Assembly (NCBI GenBank): GCA_934202005.1
Contig: CAKPXP010000029.1
Location: 1 to 6,464, forward strand
Reading direction: 5' to 3'
Source of the DNA: an uncultured Selenomonas sp.
Lineage (GTDB): Bacteria; Bacillota; Negativicutes; Selenomonadales; Selenomonadaceae
Length of the DNA stretch: 6,464 nt
Shown here: positions 1-5,626 of the stretch, one piece after another
Numbering within the stretch: position 1 is the stretch's first letter
How the letters are laid out: the number at the start of each line of letters is the position of its first letter
Translations under genes and position numbers: made by a program
Notes under the pieces: model-generated
The model's database searches: none
What the model was told of the DNA's origin: nothing
Seen by the model: only the letters and a program-made list of their open reading frames with translations

Positions 1-16
1 TTGCAGCGGTGCTTTC

Positions 17-93
17 TGGCGTCCCAGAGAGGATTTGAACCTCCGACCCCACGCTTAGGAGGCGTGTGCTCTATCCAACTGAGCTACTGAGAC
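17..93 (-). tRNA. tRNA-Arg, anticodon CCU (reads AGG)
   Basis: All cloverleaf elements are present on the minus strand. The acceptor stem GTCTCAG pairs fully with CTGGGAC (one G-T). The D arm is GCTC/GAGC. The anticodon stem CACGC/GCGTG closes the loop CTCCTAA, so the anticodon is CCT. The variable loop has 5 nt, and the T arm is GGAGG/CCTCT around TTCAAAT. The discriminator base is G (position 20) and the CCA tail is encoded (complement of 17-19), giving 77 nt with CCA. It lies 16 nt downstream of the damaged tRNA-Arg-like sequence and should share its transcript from the promoter at 194-222. This is the intact, presumably functional decoder of AGG in this pair. Confidence 0.96.
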
Positions 94-109
94 ATTTATA
101 TGCAATTTT

Positions 110-179
110 CACTGCTCGAAGGAATCGAACCATCTGCCGCTTAGGAGGCGGACGCTCTATCCAACTGAGCTACAACCGC
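110..179 (-). pseudogene. Degenerate tRNA-Arg(CCU)-like sequence
   Basis: The D arm region (TAGCTCAGTTGGATAGAGC) and the anticodon loop with CCT are identical to those of the neighbouring tRNA, so this was, or is derived from, a tRNA-Arg(CCU). Several elements are broken. The 5' acceptor strand GCGGTTG does not pair properly with the 3' strand GAGCAGT (two mismatches, two G-T). The top pair of the anticodon stem is T-C. Only about one nucleotide remains where a 5-nt variable loop should be. The T stem GATGG/CCTTC has a central mismatch. No CCA is encoded. It is 70 nt from acceptor to discriminator, against 74 for the intact copy, matching a 4-nt loss at the variable loop. Automated tools may still call it a tRNA-Arg. 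A functional aberrant tRNA is possible but less likely. Confidence 0.7.
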
Positions 180-193
180 AAAGAACAGTATAT

Positions 194-222
194 ATTTTAC
201 CAAAAGCGACAGTGATTTTCAA
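194..222 (-). promoter_or_regulatory. Sigma70-type promoter of the tRNA-Arg pair
   Basis: Read on the minus strand, a -35 box TTGAAA (217-222) and a -10 box TAAAAT (194-199) are separated by exactly 17 nt. The -10 ends 14 nt before the first base of the tRNA-like sequence, as expected for a stable-RNA promoter with a very short leader. It sits just beyond the hairpin that closes the permease unit. Confidence 0.85.
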
Positions 223-236
223 GGAAAACCTTGTCA

Positions 237-275
237 CTCCTGCTGGCGGGATGTGTCGCTCCCCGCTGGCAGGAG
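237..275 (-). terminator. Hairpin downstream of the purine permease
   Basis: Arms 237-250 and 262-275 form a 14-bp stem with a two-base internal mismatch around an 11-nt loop, starting 14 nt past the permease stop. There is no clear U tract on the minus-strand side (GTGACAAGG follows), so termination strength is uncertain. Its position between the permease and the separate tRNA promoter supports a terminator or 3'-protecting hairpin. Confidence 0.55.
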
Positions 276-289
276 GCTGCCCCCGCCCG

Positions 290-1624
290 TCAGGAACGCA
301 TGACGAGATTGATGACGAAAGCGAGGGAGACGAGCCACATGATCCAGCTGACTTCCTTGTACTTGCCGACGGCGGTCTTCATGAACGCGTAGCTCACGAA
401 GCCGAACGCGAAGCCGTTGGCGATCGAGCCCGTGAGCGGCATCATGACGATGGTAAGGAACGCCGGCAGGGCGTCGGAGAAGTCCGTGAAATTGATCTTC
501 CCGACCTCCTGCATCATGAGCGCGCCGACGAGGATGAGAGGCGGCGCCGTCGCGAAGCCCGGCACGAGACCGACGAGCGGCGCGAAGATCAGCGCGATGA
601 GGAAGCAGACGGAAACCGTCACGGCCGTGAGCCCCGTCTTGCCGCCCGCCGCGATGCCCGCGGCGCTCTCGATGTAGCTTGTGACCGTCGAGGTGCCGAA
701 GACGGAGGAGCAGATCGTGCCCACGGCGTCCGTCGTGAGCGCGCGGTCGAGGTTCTCGATCTCGCCGTTCGGCTTCACGAGCTTCGCCTTCGACGTGAGG
801 CCGATGAGCGTGCCCATGTTGTCGAAGAGCTCGACGACCGTAAACGTGAAGATAATGGAGACGATGCCATAGTTCCACGCGCCGACGATGTCGAGCTTGC
901 CGAACGTCTCGCCCATGTGCGGCATGCTCGTGCTCACGATATCAGAGATACCATGCGGCACCGGCGAGTAGCCGAGACACATGGAGAGCAGCGTCGTCGC
1001 GACGATGCCGATGAGGATGGAGCCCTGTACCTTGCGCGCCATGAGCGCGCCCGTGAGCACGAGGCCGAAGAGCGAGAGCAGCGTCGTCGGCTGCGTCACA
1101 TGACCGAGGCCGATGAACGTCGCCTTGTCCGGCACGATGAGGCCCGTGCCCTTGAGGCCGATGAAAGCGATGAAGAGGCCGATGCCCACGCCGATGGCCA
1201 CGCGCAGATTCTGCGGCACGGCGTTGATGATGGCCTGGCGGATGTGACTGACCGTGAGGATCAGGAACAGGACGCCCGAGAAGAACACCGCGCCGAGTGC
1301 GACTGTCCAGTGCAGGCCGAGCGTGCCGCACACATAGTAGGCGAAAAAGGCGTTGAGTCCCATGCCCGGCGCGAGCGCGACCGGATAGTTGGCGACGACG
1401 CCCATGACCATCGTCGAGAGCGCCGCGATCCAGATGGTCGAGGCGATGGCCGCATCTTTCGGGATGCCCGCCTCGGAAAGAATGTTCGGATTGACAAAGA
1501 TGATATAGGCGAGCGCGATGAACGTCGTGAGTCCCGCCAGGATCTCCGTCTTGACCGTCGTCTGCTTCTCCGCGAGCTTGAAATAGCGCGCGAGGAAGCC
1601 GGACGAAGCCGTTTGTGACTTCAT
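290..1624 (-). CDS. NCS2/AzgA-family purine permease
   Basis: This 444-residue polytopic membrane protein is of the AzgA-like (COG2252) branch of the NCS2 nucleobase transporters, which take up hypoxanthine, guanine or adenine by proton symport. Visible signatures are the N-terminal block LAGLTTFIALAYIIFVNP (about 29-46), the APGMGLNAFFAY motif (85-96), ELFDNMGTLIG (265-275) and GTSTVTSYIESAAG (310-323). By family analogy, E265 and E319 fall in the TM8 and TM10 segments that line the substrate site. Hydrophobic segments run throughout and the length is normal. The frame is open for 164 codons further upstream, but that stretch is charged, arginine-rich and unlike the family. The ATG at 1622-1624 has AGGAGG (1632-1637) 7 nt before it, so it is chosen as the start. 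The gene is monocistronic, with its own promoter. Relatives are called PbuG/PbuO or AdeP/GhxP; the exact substrate cannot be read from sequence. Confidence 0.95.
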   Translation of the reverse strand: MKSQTASSGFLARYFKLAEKQTTVKTEILAGLTTFIALAYIIFVNPNILSEAGIPKDAAIASTIWIAALSTMVMGVVANYPVALAPGMGLNAFFAYYVCGTLGLHWTVALGAVFFSGVLFLILTVSHIRQAIINAVPQNLRVAIGVGIGLFIAFIGLKGTGLIVPDKATFIGLGHVTQPTTLLSLFGLVLTGALMARKVQGSILIGIVATTLLSMCLGYSPVPHGISDIVSTSMPHMGETFGKLDIVGAWNYGIVSIIFTFTVVELFDNMGTLIGLTSKAKLVKPNGEIENLDRALTTDAVGTICSSVFGTSTVTSYIESAAGIAAGGKTGLTAVTVSVCFLIALIFAPLVGLVPGFATAPPLILVGALMMQEVGKINFTDFSDALPAFLTIVMMPLTGSIANGFAFGFVSYAFMKTAVGKYKEVSWIMWLVSLAFVINLVMRS

Positions 1625-1663
1625 ATCGAATCCTCCTTCTCTACGCAATACGATTGCCCGCTT

Positions 1664-1692
1664 AGAATACCACATCAACAGGCGGAATGCAA
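1664..1692 (-). promoter_or_regulatory. Promoter of the purine permease
   Basis: On the minus strand, TTGCAT (1687-1692) and TATTCT (1664-1669) are 17 nt apart, and the -10 carries an upstream TGG extension. The predicted transcript start is about 30 nt before the ATG, so the leader is far too short to hold a purine riboswitch, although such riboswitches often control purine permeases in Firmicutes. Confidence 0.6.
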
Positions 1693-1740
1693 CCAACAGC
1701 GGCGCTCCGGTACGGCGCGCCGCCCTCCCCAGGGGAAGCG

Positions 1741-1769
1741 AAGAGCCGGAGCGTGGCACTCCGGCTCTT
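1741..1769 (-). terminator. Hairpin downstream of the exonuclease gene
   Basis: A perfect 11-bp stem (1741-1751 with 1759-1769) with a 7-nt loop begins 16 nt past the exonuclease stop. The minus-strand sequence after it, CGCTTCCCC, is a poor U tract, so this is a probable terminator of modest certainty. It separates the exonuclease from the permease promoter. Confidence 0.65.
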
Positions 1770-1785
1770 TGCCGTGCAGGGGAGT

Positions 1786-2445
1786 TTAGAGCTCCTTGGA
1801 GAGCGCCGCAAGCTCCGGGCAGAGATCGCCGATGGAGCTTTTGAGATCCTCCTTCGGCTGGAGGATGTCGAGCACCGGCTGCATCGTCTTGCGGAACTTC
1901 GCGTCGTCCTGCATGAGCACGAGGATGGCGCTCGTATTGATGGCGTCGTCGAGCGCCGTGTGCTGCGTCCCCTCGAAATTGCGGTTCATCGCGCCGAGCG
2001 CGTGCTTGAGCGCGAGGCTGTTGTGCAGGCCGAGCCTGTCGTCGAACGCCTGCTGCAGATCCACCCAACGGCTGTCGAGCCAGGAAAGGTCGAAATCCGA
2101 GAGTTTCCTGCGGCACTCATTCTTGAGCTGCTTGATGTCCGACATGCTCCAGGAATAAATCTTCGTCGGCGCGTCGCCCACCCAGTCGACGAACGCCTGG
2201 AACTGCTTCTCGAAGATCTCGCCGCCGTCCACCTTTTCCTGCGTGATGCCGGTGAGCGCCGTGATCTGCTTGCGGATCGGCCCATACTGCGGCTTCACAT
2301 AGCACTGGAACGTGCTCTCCTGCGCGAACGACGCGTCGAGCCGCACGGCGCCGAACTCTATGACCTCATCGCGGAGCGTGCGCCGCACCTCGCGGTAATC
2401 ACGGCTCACGGGATTCATCTCGAGATCCACTACAACGTAATTCAT
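1786..2445 (-). CDS. DEDDh-type 3'-5' exonuclease (DnaQ/RNase T fold)
   Basis: This predicted cytosolic protein of 219 residues should remove nucleotides from 3' ends of DNA or RNA using two metal ions. The three Exo motifs are intact: Exo I VVVDLEMN with D7 and E9; Exo II in SWSMSDIKQLKNE with D103; Exo III HTALDDA with H162 and D167. That gives a complete DEDDh set. The domain spans about residues 1-178; the remaining 40 residues are a hydrophilic tail. The overall pattern resembles Firmicutes exonucleases of the KapD/ERI-1-like type (IYSWSMSDIKQL is typical) rather than the DNA polymerase III epsilon subunit itself. The ATG start is supported by an AGGAGGAG Shine-Dalgarno just upstream (2449-2456). 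The gene is transcribed alone. Its substrate (small RNA ends or DNA) is unknown. Confidence 0.9.
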   Translation of the reverse strand: MNYVVVDLEMNPVSRDYREVRRTLRDEVIEFGAVRLDASFAQESTFQCYVKPQYGPIRKQITALTGITQEKVDGGEIFEKQFQAFVDWVGDAPTKIYSWSMSDIKQLKNECRRKLSDFDLSWLDSRWVDLQQAFDDRLGLHNSLALKHALGAMNRNFEGTQHTALDDAINTSAILVLMQDDAKFRKTMQPVLDILQPKEDLKSSIGDLCPELAALSKEL

Positions 2446-2552
2446 TTGCTCCTCCTGCGCTTTCCAGAGGAATCGTCGAGAGCAGCCGCGTCCTGCCGCA
2501 CAACCTCAAAAAAAAGGGGAGGGCAAGACTCGTTCTTCTCTCAGCGGTTCCT

Positions 2553-2568
2553 GAAATCTTATGATTTC
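2553..2568. repeat. Palindrome at the exonuclease transcription start
   Basis: GAAATC and GATTTC form a perfect 6-bp inverted repeat around TTAT, beginning two bases downstream of the predicted minus-strand -10. That position would cover +1, where a repressor commonly binds. It could equally be a chance match in a locally AT-rich stretch. Confidence 0.35.
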
Positions 2569-2569
2569 T

Positions 2570-2597
2570 ATTGTACTATGAAATTCCAGGAACGCAA
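2570..2597 (-). promoter_or_regulatory. Probable promoter of the exonuclease gene
   Basis: Minus-strand TTGCGT (2592-2597) and TACAAT (2570-2575) are 16 nt apart. The expected start near 2563 gives a leader of roughly 115 nt. The spacing is one base short and the -35 is imperfect, so confidence is moderate. Confidence 0.5.
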
Positions 2598-2673
2598 GCC
2601 GCGGCGCGCAGGCTGCAGCGGAAGAAATCACGCGATCCGTGTTCCGCCATCATGCGAGAGATGCCCTCCCTAT

Positions 2674-2681
2674 GCTATAAT
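2674..2681 (+). promoter_or_regulatory. Extended -10 promoter of the HAD gene
   Basis: TGCTATAAT (2673-2681) is a consensus -10 with the TGn extension. The -35 region (around 2653-2658, TGCGAG) is weak, which the extended -10 can compensate. The resulting leader is about 70 nt. Confidence 0.65.
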
Positions 2682-2760
2682 AGAAGGCGTCGTACCAAAG
2701 GCGCCATGCGCCCATGCGCAAACCTTGTGCGCCCCTGCATAACCAATGAGGAGATTTCAC

Positions 2761-3402
2761 ATGAGCTATTCGCTGTATCTGTTCGATTTCGATTACACCC
2801 TGGTCAACTCTGAGGAAGGCATTCTCAAATGTTTCCGCCTGACGCTCGATGTCTACGCGCTGCCGCAGGTGCCGGACGAGGTCATCCGCAAGACCATCGG
2901 CCTGCCAATGGAGGAGGCCGTGCACCGCATCACAGGCTACGAGGACGCCGCCCAGATCGACGCGTTCATCGAGGATTACCGCCATCTCGCCGACCGCTAC
3001 ATGACGCCCGGCACGCATTTCTTCCCCGACACGCTCGATGTGCTGCGCGCCCTGCGCGTGCGCGGCGCGCGCATCGGCATCATCTCCTCGAAGACGCGCA
3101 GCCGCATCCAGGAGAAATTCGACGAGACGGGCACGAGCGACCTCATCGACCGCATCATCGGCATCGAGGATGTCAAGATGCCGAAGCCCGCGCCCGAGGG
3201 CATCGAGGCCGCGCTGCGCGCGTTCGCCGCTGCGCGGCAGCAGACGCTCTACGTCGGCGACAGCGTCGTCGACGCGGGCGCCGCGCAGAATGCCGCCGTC
3301 CCCTTCGCCGCCGTGCTCACGGGCGCGACGCCCGCCGCCGCGTTCAGCGCCTATCCGCACGTGGCCATCTGCCAGAATCTGCGCGGCCTGCTGACACTCT
3401 GA
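2761..3402 (+). CDS. HAD-superfamily phosphatase (phosphoglycolate phosphatase-like)
   Basis: This cytosolic hydrolase of 213 residues should remove phosphate from a small metabolite through an aspartyl-phosphate intermediate. All four HAD motifs are visible: motif I DFDYTL with nucleophile D9 and acid/base D11; motif II at the end of IGIISS (S109); motif III lysine K142 in MPKPAPEG; motif IV GDSVVD (D167, D171). Residues about 15-80 form the helical C1 cap of subfamily IA. The pattern fits Gph- and PpaX-type enzymes (phosphoglycolate or pyrophosphate), but the substrate cannot be fixed from sequence. An in-frame ATG at 2746 overlaps the Shine-Dalgarno GAGGAG (2748-2753). The ATG at 2761, 7 nt after it, gives the usual family N-terminus and is preferred. 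The gene is monocistronic, with its own promoter and a strong terminator. Confidence 0.92.
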   Translation: MSYSLYLFDFDYTLVNSEEGILKCFRLTLDVYALPQVPDEVIRKTIGLPMEEAVHRITGYEDAAQIDAFIEDYRHLADRYMTPGTHFFPDTLDVLRALRVRGARIGIISSKTRSRIQEKFDETGTSDLIDRIIGIEDVKMPKPAPEGIEAALRAFAAARQQTLYVGDSVVDAGAAQNAAVPFAAVLTGATPAAAFSAYPHVAICQNLRGLLTL

Positions 3403-3454
3403 GCGCCGCACCCGCCCGCACCGCAACAGCGCATAAATATCACAGATGGAGAAA

Positions 3455-3501
3455 ACGAGGCTGCCGCCGGAGTGCATCACACACTCCGGCGGCAGCCTCG
3501 T
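3455..3501. terminator. Bidirectional intrinsic terminator
   Basis: Arms 3455-3474 and 3482-3501 form a perfect 20-bp stem with a 7-nt loop (catcaca). On the plus strand it is followed by CATTTTTAAT, ending the HAD transcript. On the minus strand it is followed by CGTTTTCTCC, ending the ychF-DUF951 transcript that converges on it. It is much the clearest terminator in the window. Confidence 0.93.
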
Positions 3502-3561
3502 CATTTTTAATAGATACCGCAGCCGCATCCAGGCGCACAGCGCGCAGCGGCCGCGCCCCGC

Positions 3562-3813
3562 TCAGTCTTTCCCTGCCGGCGTCTTGCCCGCCGCCTCATA
3601 GGGCAGGGGCTTCTGGGCGAGCTCGACATGGCCGAGCAGCTGTCGCGCCATACGCTCGAACTTCGTGCGCGGCAGGAGCACATAATGGCCGCAGCCCTGG
3701 CACTTGAGCCGGAAATCCATGCCCGTGCGCACGATGAGCCACTCATTCGCGCCGCAGGGATGCGGCTTTTTCATGCGCACGATGTCGCCGAGCTCATAGG
3801 ATTTCTTCTCCAC
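3562..3813 (-). CDS. DUF951 family protein, zinc-ribbon-like
   Basis: This small soluble protein of 83 residues has unknown function. The family core is clear: YELGDIVRMKKPHPCG (6-21), followed by RLKCQGCGHYVLLPR (35-49). C20, C38, C41 and H43 are well placed to bind a metal, although zinc binding is inferred. Residues after about 62 form a tail, with lysines and prolines, that is longer than in many relatives. The frame stays open upstream into ychF, but the GTG at 3811-3813 has AGGAGG (3821-3826) 7 nt before it and gives the usual family start (MEKK-YELGD), so GTG is chosen. The gene begins 28 nt after the ychF stop and is surely co-transcribed with it. In Bacillus subtilis the DUF951 gene yyzM likewise neighbours the ychF orthologue yyaF, which suggests a link to translation. 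Confidence 0.88.
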   Translation of the reverse strand: MEKKSYELGDIVRMKKPHPCGANEWLIVRTGMDFRLKCQGCGHYVLLPRTKFERMARQLLGHVELAQKPLPYEAAGKTPAGKD

Positions 3814-3820
3814 AGCGCTT

Positions 3821-3826
3821 CCTCCT
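3821..3826 (-). promoter_or_regulatory. Ribosome binding site deciding the DUF951 GTG start
   Basis: A full AGGAGG lies 7 nt before the GTG at 3811-3813 and within the short gap after the ychF stop. It rules out the upstream in-frame ATG, which would lie inside ychF. Confidence 0.85.
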
Positions 3827-3841
3827 GTCACCAGCGATGCC

Positions 3842-4948
3842 TCAGACGTTGAACCGGAAGTTGACGACATCGCCGTCCTGCATGACGTAGTCCTTGCCCT
3901 CGACGCGAACCTGGCCCTTCTCGCGCGCGGCGGCGACGGAGCCCGCCGCGACGAGGTCGTCGTAGTTCACGATCTCGGCGCGGATGAAACCGCGCTCGAA
4001 GTCCGTGTGGATCTTGCCCGCCGCCTTCGGCGCCGTCGTGCCCTTGACGATCGTCCAGGCGCGGCACTCGTCAGGGCCGGCCGTGAGGAACGTCTGAAGG
4101 CCGAGCAGGTCGAACGCCGCCTTGATGAGGCGGTCGAGGCCGCTCTCCGTCTCGCCGAGATCCTCGAGGAACGCCTTGGCCTCCTCAGGATCGAGCTCGG
4201 CGATCTCCGACTCGACCTTCGCGGAAATCGCGACGACCTCCGCGCCCTCCTTGGCGGCGAACTCCTTGACCTTCTGCACGAACGGATTCTCGTCGTAGGC
4301 CGTCGCGACCTCGTCCTCCGCGACATTCGCGACGTAGAGCGTCGGCTTCAGCGTGAGGAGGTTCATCTCTTTGATGAGCGCGAGATCATCCTCTGATAGC
4401 TCGACGTGGCGCGCGGGACGGCCCTCGTCGAGCGCCGCCTTGATGCGGCGCAGGATCTCATCCTCGACCTTGGCCTCCTTGTTGCCGGACTTCGCGATCT
4501 TCGCAAGGCGCATGATGCGCTTCTCGACGATCTCGAGATCGGCGAGGCAGAGCTCCGTCTGGATGATGTCGATGTCACGCAAGGGATCGATGCCGCCCTC
4601 GACGTGCGTGATATTCGGATCCTCAAAGCAGCGCACGACATGCGCGACGGCGTCGACCTGGCGGATATGCTCGAGGAACTTGTTGCCGAGGCCCTCGCCC
4701 TTGCTCGCGCCCTTGACAAGGCCCGCGATGTCGACGAAACGCACGGAGGCCGGCGTCGTCTTCTTCGACTGGTACATCTCATGCAGCACGCCGAGCCGCG
4801 GATCCGGCACCGCGACGACGCCGACATTCGGCTCGATCGTGCAGAACGGGAAATTCGCCGCCTCGGCGCCCGCCTTCGTGATGGCGTTAAACAGCGTGCT
4901 CTTGCCGACGTTCGGCAGACCGACGATACCGACTTCTAAATTGCTCAA
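3842..4948 (-). CDS. ychF: YchF/OLA1-family redox-responsive ATPase
   Basis: This cytosolic Obg-related P-loop protein of 368 residues (family length about 363-367) hydrolyses ATP rather than GTP and associates with ribosomes. The G1 motif GLPNVGKS is at 10-17 and the G3/switch region DIAGLVKGAS at 73-82, followed by the diagnostic GEGLGNKFLEHIR. The G4 position reads NVAE (208-211) instead of NKxD, the YchF hallmark behind ATP preference. A coiled-coil insertion spans about 130-200 and a C-terminal TGS domain about 283-366 (FLTAGPDECRAWTI onward). The TTG at 4946-4948 is chosen because AAAGGTGG lies 7 nt upstream and the protein then begins MSNLEVGIVG like its relatives. The upstream in-frame GTG (5009-5011) overlaps an AAGGAG and would add 21 charged, non-conserved residues. 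It is first in an operon with the DUF951 gene and diverges from the response-regulator operon. Confidence 0.97.
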   Translation of the reverse strand: MSNLEVGIVGLPNVGKSTLFNAITKAGAEAANFPFCTIEPNVGVVAVPDPRLGVLHEMYQSKKTTPASVRFVDIAGLVKGASKGEGLGNKFLEHIRQVDAVAHVVRCFEDPNITHVEGGIDPLRDIDIIQTELCLADLEIVEKRIMRLAKIAKSGNKEAKVEDEILRRIKAALDEGRPARHVELSEDDLALIKEMNLLTLKPTLYVANVAEDEVATAYDENPFVQKVKEFAAKEGAEVVAISAKVESEIAELDPEEAKAFLEDLGETESGLDRLIKAAFDLLGLQTFLTAGPDECRAWTIVKGTTAPKAAGKIHTDFERGFIRAEIVNYDDLVAAGSVAAAREKGQVRVEGKDYVMQDGDVVNFRFNV

Positions 4949-4955
4949 TGTGATT

Positions 4956-4963
4956 CCACCTTT
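4956..4963 (-). promoter_or_regulatory. Ribosome binding site deciding the ychF TTG start
   Basis: AAAGGTGG on the minus strand ends 7 nt before the TTG at 4946-4948. No ATG is suitably placed, so the weak TTG initiator is the best-supported start. Confidence 0.8.
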
Positions 4964-5034
4964 ATTCTTTCTGTGCCCCTCCTGGAAACACCGCGCATCT
5001 CTCGGGGACACTCCTTTTCATCAGCGCTTTCTAT

Positions 5035-5063
5035 ATTTTAGTAGAAACCAGACGATTTGGCAA
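5035..5063 (-). promoter_or_regulatory. Promoter of the ychF-DUF951 operon
   Basis: Minus-strand TTGCCA (5058-5063) and TAAAAT (5035-5040) are 17 nt apart, close to consensus. The predicted leader is about 80 nt and contains no obvious stable structure. Confidence 0.8.
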
Positions 5064-5183
5064 GGCATGCGGGCCTCCCGGCGCCACCTGAACGAAAGTC
5101 TCGCAAGCACTGCGACTTTTTCTCTTTCCGCGGCAGGATTTCGCGCCGCCGCGGCGAATACATGAGTATCAGCTAAATGGGAA

Positions 5184-5198
5184 AATCTCGGGGAGATT
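5184..5198. repeat. Short palindrome upstream of the response-regulator gene
   Basis: AATCTC and GAGATT form a perfect 6-bp inverted repeat around GGG. It lies 48 nt before the response-regulator start, in the 297-base divergent region shared with ychF. Because no convincing plus-strand -35/-10 pair is visible here, this could be an operator or part of a leader structure. Its role is unproven. Confidence 0.3.
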
Positions 5199-5232
5199 GC
5201 CGCGACCGGCCCTCCCCCTGTATCCTGCGAAT

Positions 5233-5237
5233 GGAGG
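5233..5237 (+). promoter_or_regulatory. Ribosome binding site deciding the response-regulator TTG start
   Basis: GGAGG lies 8 nt before the TTG at 5246-5248. The in-frame ATG at 5231 overlaps this Shine-Dalgarno and has none of its own, so TTG is preferred. Confidence 0.75.
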
Positions 5238-5245
5238 CGGACATA

Positions 5246-5626
5246 TTGGATAAAAAACTCAGACTCCTCGTCTCGGACGACTCGAAGCTGCTGCGCAAGA
5301 AGCTGCGCTCGGAGCTCGAAGCGCTCGACTGCGAGGTCATCGAAGCAGAGAACGGCAAAGAAGCCATCATGAAGGATCTCAAGGACAAACCAGACGGCAT
5401 CATCCTCGACATCGTGATGCCCGAGGTCGGCGGCATCGAGGCGCTCCAGGTCATCAAGGAGGTCAGCCCGGACATCCCCGTCGTCATGCTCTCCTCTGCG
5501 GGCACGCCGCAGAAAATCATGAAGACGCTCAAGATGGGCGCCATCGACTTCATCCAGAAGCCCTATACGAGCGAGCAAATCAAGAAGGCGGTGGACAACA
5601 TCCGCAGGAAGGCCGGCAAAAAATGA
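5246..5626 (+). CDS. Stand-alone CheY-like response regulator receiver
   Basis: This single-domain receiver of 126 residues would accept phosphate from a histidine kinase and signal by protein contact, since it has no output or DNA-binding domain. The acidic pair D11-D12 opens the fold after strand one (RLLVSDD). D55 in ILDIVMPE is the phosphorylation site, S84 in MLSSAG is the switch hydroxyl, F102 is the aromatic switch position, and K105-P106 is the conserved KP. All catalytic residues are present, so it should be phosphorylatable. The TTG start follows GGAGG and leaves the normal few residues before strand one. Its stop overlaps the next ATG by 4 nt (ATGA), so translation of the CheX-like partner is probably coupled. 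No kinase, methyl-accepting protein or flagellar gene lies in the window, so a chemotaxis role is an inference from the partner. Confidence 0.93.
   Translation: MDKKLRLLVSDDSKLLRKKLRSELEALDCEVIEAENGKEAIMKDLKDKPDGIILDIVMPEVGGIEALQVIKEVSPDIPVVMLSSAGTPQKIMKTLKMGAIDFIQKPYTSEQIKKAVDNIRRKAGKK

Larger units (their letters stand above)
2446..2760. other. Divergent intergenic region, exonuclease/HAD
   Basis: These 315 bases hold no convincing gene. They contain the minus-strand exonuclease promoter (2570-2597), a 16-base palindrome directly downstream of its -10 (2553-2568), and an A8 run (2508-2515) that appears as U8 in the exonuclease leader of about 115 nt. They also contain the plus-strand HAD promoter (2674-2681) and the HAD ribosome binding site. 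No stable hairpin precedes the U8 tract, so I do not call it a terminator. Confidence 0.7.

Noticed and set aside
212..1618. Long plus-strand open frame (468 codons) opposite the permease gene
   Set aside because: Its product is almost entirely R, E, D, A and H with no fold-like pattern, and it is the mirror of a clear membrane protein. It reflects the GC-rich third positions of the real gene.
1625..1740. Purine riboswitch ahead of the purine permease
   Set aside because: The predicted leader is only about 30 nt, and no purine aptamer pattern is visible in this interval on the minus strand.
1625..2116. 164-codon upstream extension of the permease frame
   Set aside because: It overlaps the exonuclease gene, is arginine- and glycine-rich, matches nothing in the family, and lies upstream of the well-supported ATG and Shine-Dalgarno.
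2508..2515. A8/T8 run in the exonuclease leader as a transcription attenuator
   Set aside because: No stable hairpin directly precedes the U8 tract on the minus strand, so I cannot support a terminator or attenuator.
1687..2742. Plus-strand open frame opposite the exonuclease gene
   Set aside because: Composition is that of an antisense shadow, and it runs through the exonuclease promoter region. The minus-strand gene has complete catalytic motifs.
2650..3528. Minus-strand open frame opposite the HAD gene
   Set aside because: It reads through the terminator hairpin and the HAD promoter and has shadow-type composition, while the plus strand carries all four HAD motifs.
4962..5021. A 19-codon open frame in the ychF leader, ending at the ychF Shine-Dalgarno
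   Set aside because: Its ATG is only about 7 nt from the predicted transcript start and has no ribosome binding site. The encoded peptide shows no regulatory pattern.
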